Source: Methanobacteriota archaeon (GTDB lineage: Archaea > Halobacteriota > Methanomicrobia > Methanomicrobiales > Methanocorpusculaceae). Taken from it: DNA of 64,000 nucleotides. The stretch spans positions 1-64,000 of the forward strand of contig JAEWXF010000008.1 in NCBI GenBank assembly GCA_023396065.1, written 5' to 3'. The translations under genes and the position numbers were made by a program. The notes below the pieces were generated by a model that saw only the letters and a program-made list of their open reading frames with translations, was not told the DNA's origin and ran no database searches. Below are positions 7,873 to 16,916 of the stretch, one piece after another (within the stretch, counting starts at the first letter, position 1; each line of letters opens with the position of its first letter).

Positions 7873-8918
7873 CTGACGGATACTCCGGGTACGGGTTTTC
7901 CGATGCGGTAGGGATACTTCGGGTTCCACTGGGGTTCAAGGCCGAGGGAGATGATGGTTTCGAGGACATCGGTAAGATTTCCGCATGCTGGTGAACCGAC
8001 GCCTTTGACATCCAGCGGATACTTTTCCGGGATGACGGTGGCAATGTTGTCTGCTCCTGCCTGAAGGGAGTATCGGACATTTTTCGGGCCGATGGTCGGT
8101 GTCGGGACGGTGATGCGGATATCAGGATGCATGAGCCGTACAACAATGATTGTTTTGATCTGTTCCAGGAGGGAACATGCCGGATGTTTTTCCATCGGGG
8201 TGCCGGGATAGGGGTTGAATCCCATGATCGGAATTTCTCCGAGATTTTTGAATCTTCGGAGATATTTCAGATGATCCAGCCGGTCGGTATAGGATTCTCC
8301 AATGCCGATCAGAAGACCGGATGAGAGTTCGACTCCGGCTTCTTCGGTCATTTTGCAGACTCTGACCCGCTGGTCAAGGTATTCTCCGGGTTTCAGCCGG
8401 CGGAACAGCGGTTCATTGACGGTTTCAAGGTTACAGCAGACGGTGTCTGTTCCGGATGCGGCAATTTTCTGCAGTGAGTTGCGGGTCAGGTCTGACCCGA
8501 CGTTGACAAGAAGTTCCAGTGAGGTGGTGTTCTTGACAATTTTTGCGGCAGTGACCGCCTGTTCTCCCTCATACCCGTGGGCACCGGAACAGCTGACCCG
8601 GGGAATTCCGGATTCTTCAATGGCTTCGGCGAGGGTTTTGATCTCATCATCGGTTTTGTGAAACGCGGTGTAGTATCCGCTTGGGGAGGTTCCGGCGGCA
8701 AATCCGCAGTATGCACATTTGGGCGTTACCTGACATTTGTTGGTTATGTGAATGGTGGAGGTGAGTTTGATGGGTGTATGACGGGATTTCTGCATATCCG
8801 CGATGATGTTCATCAGCGGAGAGAGTTCTACATACGACTGGGTTTTGAGAATGGTGAGATAATCTTCACGAATAAGCTTTCGTCCGGCCTCGGCTCTGAG
8901 TATGATTTTGTCCAGCAT
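7869..8918 (-). CDS. hcgA: Radical SAM protein HcgA (HmdB) for pyridinol formation
   Basis: 349 aa from ATG 8918 with a weak GTGG ribosome site; a GTG four codons upstream lacks one. It is a BioB-like radical SAM enzyme with the unusual CX5CX2C cluster motif (Cys62, Cys68, Cys71; CQVTPKCAYC) that separates HcgA/HmdB from ordinary CX3CX2C members. The motif is followed by CGFAAGTSPSGYYTAF and the SAM-binding GE-like and GIGES segments. HcgA is thought to build the pyridinol ring of the FeGP cofactor. It heads the six-gene operon. Confidence 0.94.
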   Translation of the reverse strand: MLDKIILRAEAGRKLIREDYLTILKTQSYVELSPLMNIIADMQKSRHTPIKLTSTIHITNKCQVTPKCAYCGFAAGTSPSGYYTAFHKTDDEIKTLAEAIEESGIPRVSCSGAHGYEGEQAVTAAKIVKNTTSLELLVNVGSDLTRNSLQKIAASGTDTVCCNLETVNEPLFRRLKPGEYLDQRVRVCKMTEEAGVELSSGLLIGIGESYTDRLDHLKYLRRFKNLGEIPIMGFNPYPGTPMEKHPACSLLEQIKTIIVVRLMHPDIRITVPTPTIGPKNVRYSLQAGADNIATVIPEKYPLDVKGVGSPACGNLTDVLETIISLGLEPQWNPKYPYRIGKPVPGVSVR

Positions 8919-8936
8919 AATTACGACCACTAAGAA

Positions 8937-8978
8937 TAGTAATTACTAGTATGAATTATTTCTATAAATTGGTTACTA
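8937..8978 (-). promoter_or_regulatory. hcgA operon promoter with AGTAA palindrome
   Basis: On the minus strand AATTTATAG (TATA box, about 8962-8970) is preceded by TAGTAACC and followed, near the expected transcription start, by the perfect 12-bp palindrome TAGTAATTACTA (8937-8948). The leader to ATG 8918 would be about 20 nt. The arrangement suits a repressor or activator shared with hmd and hcgG. Confidence 0.55.
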
Positions 8979-9113
8979 GATATCATTAAAATAAAATTTT
9001 GTGATACAACGGGAGGGGTTCCGATTCCCGGCTCGTGAGGGATGAAACACGCGCTCCTTACGAAAAAAATGGAAGGACTAAGGAAGTGGGATGCTTCGGA
9101 CGTCCGATTGATA

Positions 9114-9281
9114 CGTTTTCTTGTGCATCTTTAGACGTCAGGTGGTTACCCACCTGACGTCCAAAGACTCACAAGAAAAGTATCGACCTGCATCGAAAAA
9201 GTATCATCAGATACCTTTGTGTTTCCCGGAGTGACAGGTGGTTTTTGAGGTATCTGTCAAATTCTCATACTCCAAAAAATT
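9114..9281 (-). repeat. Intergenic hairpin repeat A, copy 2 (inverted relative to copy 1)
   Basis: The reverse complement of this segment matches 278-400 closely. Its hairpin has 30-base arms (9116-9145 and 9150-9179) matching at 27 positions around a TTAC loop. The two copies lie in opposite orientation about 8.6 kb apart and bracket the Isf-like gene, hcgG, hmd and the hcg operon. Confidence 0.7.
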
Positions 9282-9312
9282 GGTATGATGCTGCTGGATG
9301 CGCTGCGGGAAC

Positions 9313-9526
9313 ACTTTCGTAAAATAACCGATTTTCGGGATAAATTTGGAATTTGGGCGTTTATTCTTAGAAATTGGGGTTTTTCCGGAGGTAGTCCGGG
9401 TCGTCTTCGTGATTATTCGGCCTCAGTTCCCGTCTGGCGAGGTCAATGGAAGGCGACTGGAGCAGGGCGCTGGAGGATGAGATTTGTAACGTTTTTTCTC
9501 CCCTCTCCGTTTAGATATCATGATAT
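9313..9526 (-). repeat. Dispersed intergenic repeat B, copy 1
   Basis: Read on the minus strand it begins ATATCATGATATCTAA and ends GGTTATTTT. It aligns end to end and almost without gaps to 18174-18386 and 45731-45943 (about 213 bp each). Shared islands include CTC(A/G)TCC about 43 bp in, GACCT near the middle, and CTCCGG after it. No convincing ORF is conserved between copies. Together with repeat A this accounts for most of the 670-bp gap 8919-9589. Confidence 0.75.
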
Positions 9527-9589
9527 GTTTGGGACAGGGCATTTTTGGAGAGGGGGACATCTTTTTTTCATGGCTTTGGGCGGCTGAAA

Positions 9590-10252
9590 TTATACCATAC
9601 GTACAATCCTGTCAGCCATAAACTCAACCACTGCGGCATCATGTGATATAAACACATACCCGATGTTGTGTTCCTGCTGGACCTCTTTGAGCAGGTGAAG
9701 AATCTGTGCCTGTACCGATACATCCAGTGCAGAGGTCGGCTCATCCAGAATCATAACCGCCGGAGAGAGAACCAGACCGCGGGCGATTGCCACGCGCTGT
9801 GCCTGACCCCCGGAGATCTGATCAGGATAGCGGTTGAGAATTTCCGGATGAACACCCACATGTTCCAGCATCTCTCTCATCCGCGATTCCTGTTCTGCTC
9901 TGGGGATTCCTGCAAGAGTGAGAACCATAGAGAGGGACTGGCGGATGGTGTGTACCGGATTGAATGATCCCGCAGGATCCTGAAAGATCATCTGGACACC
10001 GCGCCGGAACTGCTGCTGTTCCATACGGTTCATGGCAGAGATGTCCTTTCCCCGGAACGCAACGGTACCGGAATCCGGTCGTTCCAGACCGGCAAGCAGC
10101 CGGGCGAACGTACTCTTTCCACATCCCGACGGCCCGATAAGGCCGACGGTCTCACCGGCTGAAAGATCCAGGGAAAAGCCGGTCAGAACATCAATGTGTC
10201 CCTCGCTTCGTTTCCCATAGGTTTTCACGAGGGAATCTGCGCGAAGGATCAT
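9590..10252 (-). CDS. Opp/Nik-type ABC importer ATP-binding subunit 2 (DppF/NikE-like)
   Basis: 220 aa from ATG 10252, which overlaps the stop of the upstream ATPase (ATGA). It has a Walker A GPSGCGKST, a signature SGGQAQRVAIARG and a Walker B MILDEPTSALD followed by an H-loop FISHD. It is shorter than typical DppF because it lacks the C-terminal oligopeptide/Ni domain. It is the last gene of a leftward operon of two ATPases, two permeases and a binding protein. Substrate is either nickel or peptides; sequence alone does not decide. Confidence 0.88.
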   Translation of the reverse strand: MILRADSLVKTYGKRSEGHIDVLTGFSLDLSAGETVGLIGPSGCGKSTFARLLAGLERPDSGTVAFRGKDISAMNRMEQQQFRRGVQMIFQDPAGSFNPVHTIRQSLSMVLTLAGIPRAEQESRMREMLEHVGVHPEILNRYPDQISGGQAQRVAIARGLVLSPAVMILDEPTSALDVSVQAQILHLLKEVQQEHNIGYVFISHDAAVVEFMADRIVRMV

Positions 10253-11184
10253 CGCCGGCACCTCACCGCATGATTCTCATCCATACAGATTCCGGGAAGT
10301 TCGTGTGTACATGCATCCATGACAAAGGGACAGCGCGGATGGAACACACATCCGGACGGCAGATCCGTCAGGGCAGGGGACATGCCGGGAATCGGGTGGA
10401 ACCCGTTCTGCGGCAGACTGTCAATGAGACCTTTGGTATACGGATGCTGCGGATGACTGAGTACCTCCTCCGCAGGCCCGCTCTCCAGAATCATACCAGA
10501 GTACATGACAATCACCCGGTCGGCCACCCTTGAGGCAAGACCGAGATCATGGGTAATCAGCAGCAGTCCCGCATCCTCCCGGTCTGATACCGCATACAGC
10601 ATCTGTTCCAGCTCACCGAGCCGGTCGGCGTCAAGGCCTTTTGTTGGTTCATCGGCGATCACCAGCTGCGGCTGCAGAAGAGAGACGGCAGCAAACAGTA
10701 CTCTCTGACACATTCCTCCGGAACACATCCAGGGGTACGCCTGCATGACCCATTCGGGATCCGGGAACCCGAGTGAGGTAAGAACACGTTTCACCCGGAT
10801 CTCTGCTTCCTGCCGATTGCAGATTCCGTGAATGAGGAGCGGATCGATCAGCTGTTTTCCGATTTTGTACACAGGATTCAACGCACGTTCCGGACTCTGA
10901 AACACCATTCCCATTTTGGCACCCCGGATTTTTTCCATCTCCCGTTCCCTCTGGGAAAAGATATCTGTATCTCCAAGCCGGATGGACCCGGAGACCTCTG
11001 TTCCATGCGGAAGCAGACGCATTACCGTCTGGGCAATAACGGACTTCCCGCATCCTGACTCTCCCACCAGAGCCACTTTCTCCCCGCAGGAGAGCGTAAA
11101 GGACACATTTCTGACAGCCGGAACCGGAGTCCCGTCTCCCGGGAACGTGACATACAGGTCTTTCACCTGCAGAAGGGCGGTCAT
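10249..11184 (-). CDS. Opp/Nik-type ABC importer ATP-binding subunit 1 (DppD/NikD-like)
   Basis: 311 aa. Walker A GESGCGKS and Walker B LVIADEPTKGLD are intact. The signature reads CSGGMCQRV in place of LSGGMxQR. The C-terminal oligo_HPY region is present with its four-cysteine cluster (CVFHPRCPFVMDACT...GICMDE), which in related peptide importers binds an iron-sulfur cluster. The start overlaps the permease stop as ATGA. It energises import through the two permeases encoded upstream. Confidence 0.9.
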   Translation of the reverse strand: MTALLQVKDLYVTFPGDGTPVPAVRNVSFTLSCGEKVALVGESGCGKSVIAQTVMRLLPHGTEVSGSIRLGDTDIFSQREREMEKIRGAKMGMVFQSPERALNPVYKIGKQLIDPLLIHGICNRQEAEIRVKRVLTSLGFPDPEWVMQAYPWMCSGGMCQRVLFAAVSLLQPQLVIADEPTKGLDADRLGELEQMLYAVSDREDAGLLLITHDLGLASRVADRVIVMYSGMILESGPAEEVLSHPQHPYTKGLIDSLPQNGFHPIPGMSPALTDLPSGCVFHPRCPFVMDACTHELPGICMDENHAVRCRR

Positions 11185-12026
11185 GACTGAATCACCACCC
11201 GCTGGCCGCGTTCATGAATGAACGCGATACTGGTTACGGCAATTACGACCAGGACGATACACAGAGACGGCGGCAGCCACCAGTACCACATACCCTGGGA
11301 AAAACCTCCTCTGGTGTAGGCATCTGAAATAATCTGTCCCCAGGATAACATCGTCACGGATGAGAGGCCCAGGAATGACACCGCCGATTCGGAAAGCATC
11401 GCTCCTGCCGTTGCCAGAACAAACTTTGGTACAACAACCGGCAGAACTACCGGGAATATTTCGCGGATCATAATATGCCATTTGGAAAACCCAAGACACC
11501 TGGCACTCAGGATGTACTCGGTACTTCTGATCTGCAGAACCTTTGATCTGACAACCCGGGCAACCCCTTCCCAGGAAAGCGCCCCAAGTACCAGTATCAG
11601 AATCCAGGGACCCGGCGTCAGAAACGCGGAGAGAATAAGAATCAGCGGGAGTTTCGGAATGATCATAACAATATCAGTTCCCCCCATCAGAACATCATCG
11701 ACCGGGCCGCGGTGCCATCCGGAAACAAGACCAATAAGTACGCCGATAGAGATTGCGAGAGCTGCAGAGGCAAATCCGACCAGCATGGTAAGTCGTGCCG
11801 CATAAATCAGCAGGGTGAGATTATCACGACCGAGATTGTTTGTTCCAAGCAGATACTCAGCGGACGGTTCATGCCACGGGCTGAGAAGCGCTTTTGGACT
11901 GTAAGGAGCGAACAGCTCGGGGAACAGGGCAAGCAGGGTGAAAAACCCGAGAATGATGACCGGAAACAGATACAGTCTCCAGTGAACACGGGAAAGTGCA
12001 GGAATACAGGTCTGCAGACGGTTCAT
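11181..12026 (-). CDS. Opp/Nik-type ABC importer permease (DppC/NikC-like)
   Basis: 281 aa with an N-terminal membrane segment, the family motif YLLGTNNLGRDNLTLLIYAAR, about five further transmembrane helices and an EAA coupling loop (ECLGFSKWHI-like: ARCLGFSKWHIMIREIFP). It pairs with the DppB-like permease whose stop codon overlaps its start. Confidence 0.9.
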   Translation of the reverse strand: MNRLQTCIPALSRVHWRLYLFPVIILGFFTLLALFPELFAPYSPKALLSPWHEPSAEYLLGTNNLGRDNLTLLIYAARLTMLVGFASAALAISIGVLIGLVSGWHRGPVDDVLMGGTDIVMIIPKLPLILILSAFLTPGPWILILVLGALSWEGVARVVRSKVLQIRSTEYILSARCLGFSKWHIMIREIFPVVLPVVVPKFVLATAGAMLSESAVSFLGLSSVTMLSWGQIISDAYTRGGFSQGMWYWWLPPSLCIVLVVIAVTSIAFIHERGQRVVIQS

Positions 12027-12997
12027 GTATCCTCACTCCAGACACGTTTGTCCACAATCCCGTAGAGGATATCGGCTGCAATATTGGCAATAACGGTCAT
12101 CATCCCGAAGACAAAGAGAAGCCCGCACAGAATCGGATAGTCATAGTTCTGCAGGGCTTTGTACATCAGGAGTCCCATGCCGTTTAAGGTAAAAATAATC
12201 TCAATGATGAGGGCCCCCGACAGGATGCCGCCGAATGCCATCGTAATGTGCGTCAGAATTGGAAGCATGGCATTTTTCATAACATGACCGAAGAGAATTT
12301 TCCGTTCGGGTGTCCCGAGTGACGCCGCAAACTGGGGATACAGCTGATTCTTCTCCGTGATAATCGAACCACGCATCAGAAGCAGGTTTCCGGCAAAGGA
12401 GAACAGCGATAATATCGCCACCGGGAGTGCCATATGATACATGATATCCAGAAGTTCCGGGGGAGCTACTGTATAGTATCCTTTTACCGGGAACCACTCC
12501 AGATGGTACACGAAGAGGGAGTAGAACAGCAGACCCAGTATGAACGATGGCAGGCACGAGAAGATCAGACAGGCAAACGTCAGAATTTTTGCGCCGAGTT
12601 TCTCTGACCGCCAGCCGGCATACGCGCCGAAGATAATCGAGGTGGTGTAGCCGATGAACATTGACACCAGAGCCAGCGCTATGGTCCAGGGCATGCGTTC
12701 CAGAATCAGGTCGGTAACCGTCGCAGCCCGGTGGTAGGAGTACCCAAGGTTTCCGCTGAAAATATCCTGAAGGAAATGGATGAACTGTTCATGCATCGGG
12801 AGATTCAGTCCGAGCAGATTTCGCATGTGGTCAATGTACTCCTGTGTGACCTCCATATCCTCGCCGATAAACATCAGGACCGGGTCACCGCCCATACAAC
12901 GTGGAATGGCAAACACCAGAACGGTGATTGCGAGAAATGAGACGAGATATCTGATGAGTTTTCGGAGAAGTACTGTATTGGAAAAAGTACGGGACAT
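12023..12997 (-). CDS. Opp/Nik-type ABC importer permease (DppB/NikB-like)
   Basis: 324 aa, the usual DppB length. It begins with the RKLIRYLVSFLAITVLVFAIPR helix, has the periplasmic loop containing LGLNLPMHEQFIHFLQDI and the GNLGYSYHRAATVTDLI family segment, and the EAA loop ASLGTPERKILFGHVMKNA. It is 34 bp downstream of the binding-protein gene and in the same direction. Confidence 0.92.
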   Translation of the reverse strand: MSRTFSNTVLLRKLIRYLVSFLAITVLVFAIPRCMGGDPVLMFIGEDMEVTQEYIDHMRNLLGLNLPMHEQFIHFLQDIFSGNLGYSYHRAATVTDLILERMPWTIALALVSMFIGYTTSIIFGAYAGWRSEKLGAKILTFACLIFSCLPSFILGLLFYSLFVYHLEWFPVKGYYTVAPPELLDIMYHMALPVAILSLFSFAGNLLLMRGSIITEKNQLYPQFAASLGTPERKILFGHVMKNAMLPILTHITMAFGGILSGALIIEIIFTLNGMGLLMYKALQNYDYPILCGLLFVFGMMTVIANIAADILYGIVDKRVWSEDT

Positions 12998-13031
12998 GTA
13001 TTATATCACCGTCGAAAAAAAGGAACCTGGG

Positions 13032-15905
13032 TTATACCGGTTCCACGTTCAGGAGGCAGGGGATGCATAACAGTTTCTGGTTTGCAACTGCATCCCATCC
13101 GTCAATGGATCTGCTGTATACTACGTACTCGCCCTTTGCCCACTTCAGCGGGAGAGAGGTTACATTGTTTGCATAGTAGTCCAGAATGCCGTTGTAGTCC
13201 TTTGCGTCAGACAGCTGCTGGAAGTACGGATCTTTGATGTTGTTCAGAAGACCGAAGGCTCCGGCATCGGATGTGACCGGTCTCTCGCTGTACAGGAACG
13301 AACCGTCGCCGATTCCTGCTCCGGCTTTCATTCCAACCGCGTTTCCTGCATTGAAGGTAACCTCGTACTCACATGCCCACTTCTTGTAGAACCAGCTGCT
13401 GGTGAGGTTTGCCTCTGCCGGGGTGGTGCTGGGACTGTCGTCCAGGGCAACGTCAAGACCGAGATTTTCCAGATACGTGGCAACCAGAATCGAGGCGTCA
13501 TGCCGGAATCCGGAATTTCCACCGCCAAGAACGCGAATCTTCACGTCGTTGCCGTTCCACTCCAGTTTTCCGTCGTTGTCCACGTCCGTAAAGTTTGCCT
13601 GAGCCAGAAGTTCGGCTGCTTTGGTCGGGTTGTAGGTCAGGGTTTCATAGTCTTTCGCATCGTCCGGATAGGTTCCGAGCGTGTGGGGGATCAGACCGCG
13701 GTCTCCTACATCACCGTCTCCTTTAAAGAGAGCGTCAATCATGTAGTTGTAGTCCAGTGCGTAGCTGACCGCCTCACGGAAGGTCCTGTTGTAGGCCGGG
13801 CTGGTTTCATCCGCCATGTTGAAGGACATATAACTGAACGGTGCAAATCCGCTGTAGGTCTCATAGGTCAGACCCGTATTCCCTTCAATCATGGACCGGA
13901 CATTTGCGTAGGAGAGTGTACCGTATGCCCAGTATGCATCTGCCTCACCGCGTTTCATGGCTGCATTGAGTGCCTCGGTGTTCTCGAACCAGTGAACCTC
14001 AACTTTATCGTAGTAAGCGTCATCACCGGCCCAGAAGGGATTGCGTGCGAGAGTAACTACCGCACTGTTCAGATCGATGGACTTGACATAGTACGGGCCG
14101 CATCCAATGAACGTGGTGCTGGAGTAGGTAGTGAAATCCTTTCCCTCCCAGAAGTGTTTGGGATAAATGTTTGCGTTGGCAAGTCTCTGATAGAACTTGT
14201 CGTCACCTTTGATGAGGTTGAAGGTCACCGATCGTTTGTCATCGGACGCTTCCATCGAACGCACGATGCTGGACGAAAGTTCGGCGTTGACAAAGCCGTA
14301 CTTGGTCAGCGTGAAGATCACATCGTCACTGGTAACCGGCTGGCCGTTGTCACTCCAGACATACGCATCATCCAGTGTAACGGTCCAGGTGGTGTTGTCC
14401 TTACTATCCATATCACAGGTCTTTGCAAGACAGGGAACCATCTCACCATTGAAGTCCTGATGGACGAGCGGCGGGTTGGTCACTTTCATGATCTTGTCCA
14501 GATAGTAGTCATCAACGACTCTGGCGGTGACCGGTTCAGGGGATGCAAATCGCAGAACCGTCATCTCAAGATTGCCAAGATCCTCATTGATGTTTCTGGC
14601 ACCTACCTTTGCAACCGCAAACGGTGAGTACGTTGCCGGAGCGCGTGCCTTGAAGATCTTGGTATCCGGATCATACGAGGTTGGTAAAATCTCCCATTGC
14701 CCATTGGACATCTGGTGCAGCATGGCCACATCGTCAGGAGCCCAGGTGTTCTCCGTCAGGAACTTCGTCGGAACGGTAAACGACAGGAACACATTACCGT
14801 CAAGGCCGGACGCGGAGATGTCCATCTTCTGATACACCTCTGCATCAATACTGCCAGAGACCTCGATATCTTCAATCGGGTTCTCTTCGGATGCAGTCCG
14901 GACATTGTTTACCGTCAGGGTACCGGCAGATGCCGAGGAGCTGGTAATTCCGACAAAACAACTTGTTCCCTCCAGCGGAACGAGAAGCATCACTTTACCG
15001 CCTTCGTTTTTCACCGCGCCATGTGTTGGGGAGGAGGACGAACTGCTGCCGCTTTCATCATTGTACGGAGTCAGCTTTACATCCTCAACCGTAGATCGGG
15101 CATCCTCAATTGCATTCTCCAGACAATCGTCAACAGTGGCCTCCTCATTTGTGGAAAGTTCGGTCAGCACCGTATTCAGCGCGTTTTTCAGAATTCTCTG
15201 GGTCTTTGCCGCTCCGTTCACATCACCGATAAACTCAGGATACGAACCGACCTGGGTAAGATCATAGACGGTCATTGCCACATCGGCATCCGACAGCGAA
15301 CAAATCGCGAACGGCGAGAAACTCTTCGTCATCGACGCATAGTAATACTCGCCGGCTGTCTTGTTTGTACCAAGATAGAACGTATCAAGAGGTTTCCAGA
15401 TGCCGCCCTCGGAATGAACCATCACGATCTGGGTCGGATCCCCATTGGTCTTCTCCTCGACAAATGCCGCCGGAACCACAAAGTTCAGCGTAATCAGACC
15501 GGCAAAGTTGCCGTTCTTATCGGCAATGTCCATCGCCGAATACACCGGAACCGCGTCCGACCCGACCGTAACCGACTGGCCGGTACCGGCCGACGCCGTC
15601 AGAGCCAGCGTGCCGGACGTGTTTGCCGCAGCACTCAGGCCGTTCACGCCTGATTTGCCGGCGAGTGCATCCACCAGAACAACGGATGCTCCGGATACAT
15701 TATACACCGGACCGTCCGCAGACATCGTAGGCGCGATAGTTGCAGTAGTCGTTGCCGCAGGACCTGCCGTACCGGTTTGCGTCGGTACAACAGTAGCTCC
15801 TGTTTGATTCGTTTGTGCCTGAGTGTTGTCTCCGACACAGCCCGCCCCCATGACGAGCAGCACCACAAACAGAAGGGTGACACATACAGATAGAACTTTT
15901 TTCAT
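13032..15905 (-). CDS. Giant solute-binding lipoprotein: two PGF-pre-PGF-like domains fused to a family 5 binding domain
   Basis: 957 aa from ATG 15905, which has GGTG 9-12 bases upstream; two codons further up is only a TTG. A lipoprotein signal ends in the lipobox VMGAGC. Residues about 35-220 and 270-450 each contain a PGF-pre-PGF-like domain, recognisable by endings such as YYYASMTKSFSPFAIC and APATYSPFAVAKVG. A Ser-rich linker lies between them (about residues 290-300). The last ~500 residues are a peptide/nickel binding protein (SBP_bac_5: WTVTLDDAYVWSDNGQPVTSDDVIFTL). Ordinary members are about 550 residues. It supplies the ABC importer encoded downstream; the added domains may hold it in the cell envelope. 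Confidence 0.88.
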   Translation of the reverse strand: MKKVLSVCVTLLFVVLLVMGAGCVGDNTQAQTNQTGATVVPTQTGTAGPAATTTATIAPTMSADGPVYNVSGASVVLVDALAGKSGVNGLSAAANTSGTLALTASAGTGQSVTVGSDAVPVYSAMDIADKNGNFAGLITLNFVVPAAFVEEKTNGDPTQIVMVHSEGGIWKPLDTFYLGTNKTAGEYYYASMTKSFSPFAICSLSDADVAMTVYDLTQVGSYPEFIGDVNGAAKTQRILKNALNTVLTELSTNEEATVDDCLENAIEDARSTVEDVKLTPYNDESGSSSSSSPTHGAVKNEGGKVMLLVPLEGTSCFVGITSSSASAGTLTVNNVRTASEENPIEDIEVSGSIDAEVYQKMDISASGLDGNVFLSFTVPTKFLTENTWAPDDVAMLHQMSNGQWEILPTSYDPDTKIFKARAPATYSPFAVAKVGARNINEDLGNLEMTVLRFASPEPVTARVVDDYYLDKIMKVTNPPLVHQDFNGEMVPCLAKTCDMDSKDNTTWTVTLDDAYVWSDNGQPVTSDDVIFTLTKYGFVNAELSSSIVRSMEASDDKRSVTFNLIKGDDKFYQRLANANIYPKHFWEGKDFTTYSSTTFIGCGPYYVKSIDLNSAVVTLARNPFWAGDDAYYDKVEVHWFENTEALNAAMKRGEADAYWAYGTLSYANVRSMIEGNTGLTYETYSGFAPFSYMSFNMADETSPAYNRTFREAVSYALDYNYMIDALFKGDGDVGDRGLIPHTLGTYPDDAKDYETLTYNPTKAAELLAQANFTDVDNDGKLEWNGNDVKIRVLGGGNSGFRHDASILVATYLENLGLDVALDDSPSTTPAEANLTSSWFYKKWACEYEVTFNAGNAVGMKAGAGIGDGSFLYSERPVTSDAGAFGLLNNIKDPYFQQLSDAKDYNGILDYYANNVTSLPLKWAKGEYVVYSRSIDGWDAVANQKLLCIPCLLNVEPV

Positions 15906-16053
15906 AGTCAATACACCAAAATTACGACTTGTACATCTACTGCATCCCTATAAATAAGTAACGAATTCTAGGTCTGTTTTAAGGGGTGTGAACAAATATC
16001 TTCCAAGTAATACTGATTTATATACAAGATCAAAGTAACCTATTCTGCAATCT

Positions 16054-16911
16054 ATGTTATCGCCGGCAGAACAGTGGACCGCCGCATATTCCGAAAACAG
16101 CAAATGTCGGAACGGATGGGAATGCGCGACACACTGGAACTCAGATGATATGGCCGGAACCTACCTGACCCATACCCGGGACCATCTGGCAGAATATGAA
16201 GAAAAAATAGCCGCACTCGCCTTGCCTCCCAACGCAAAAATTCTGGACATCGGGTCGGGCCCCGGAGCATTTGCCGTCCCCGCTGCGAAACGGGTCGCCC
16301 ACGTCACTGCCATAGAGCCTGCGCACGGCATGTATGCCCTCCTCACCCGGTGGTGTCAGACAGATCACATCACCAACATCACCTGCATACCGAAACGCTG
16401 GGAAGACGTACCCGTCCCGGAACTGAACGTTCCCTACGACCTTGTCCTTGCATCATTCTCCCTTGGAATGCCTGACATCCGGACTGCTCTCCTGAAAATG
16501 CATGCCGTCTGTTCCGGAACCGTTGTCTGTTACTGGCAGGCGGCAGCCGGTGCATGGGAAAAACTTCTCACCGCTCTCACCCCCGAACTCTTCGGAACAG
16601 AGTACACTCCTGCGGCCAAAGCCCCGTTGCTTCTTGAAATACTTGCCGAAGAACAGATACCCGCAACCCTTGAAGTGACCATTCGGGAGAGCAGGCAGAC
16701 ATTTTCGTCACTGGACAATGCGGTGGACACCGTCGCAGAACGGCTTGGTGCCGGAAAACCTGAACAGCGGGACCGTATAGCTGCATATCTGCAAACCGTC
16801 CTGACCGAAGAAGACGGACAGTGGCATCTCTCCGGAGTAACTCCTCCCATTGGCCGTCTCAGCTGGCGCGGCGGCTGGAACCCTGACGACCAGACCCAAT
16901 CACAGAACTGA
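16054..16911 (+). CDS. Class I SAM-dependent methyltransferase
   Basis: 285 aa. Motif I is ILDIGSGPGAFAVPAAKR (about residues 64-81), with an acidic second strand (VTAIEPAHGMYALL). The N-terminal WNSDDMAGTYL segment and the overall length match a group of small-molecule methyltransferases common in methanogens beside transporter genes. The substrate is unknown. ATG 16054 lies about 30 bp after a TTATATA box, so the mRNA may have almost no leader. It is divergent from the ABC importer; a coiled-coil envelope gene starts five bases after its stop. Confidence 0.8.
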   Translation: MLSPAEQWTAAYSENSKCRNGWECATHWNSDDMAGTYLTHTRDHLAEYEEKIAALALPPNAKILDIGSGPGAFAVPAAKRVAHVTAIEPAHGMYALLTRWCQTDHITNITCIPKRWEDVPVPELNVPYDLVLASFSLGMPDIRTALLKMHAVCSGTVVCYWQAAAGAWEKLLTALTPELFGTEYTPAAKAPLLLEILAEEQIPATLEVTIRESRQTFSSLDNAVDTVAERLGAGKPEQRDRIAAYLQTVLTEEDGQWHLSGVTPPIGRLSWRGGWNPDDQTQSQN

Positions 16912-16916
16912 TCCCT

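Noticed and set aside
9010..9040. T-arm-like sequence GGGGTTCCGATTCCC that could be the 3' part of a tRNA
   Set aside because: No acceptor, D or anticodon arm can be folded with it, and the stem pairing is weak. Treated as chance or a very decayed remnant.
9285..9587. 100-codon plus-strand open frame
   Set aside because: It runs through repeat B copy 1 on the opposite strand, is not conserved in the other copies, and has no ribosome site.
13500..14627. 375-codon plus-strand open frame, and another at 14697-15653
   Set aside because: Both are antisense to the solute-binding lipoprotein, whose domains are clear; long antisense frames are a by-product of its codon use.
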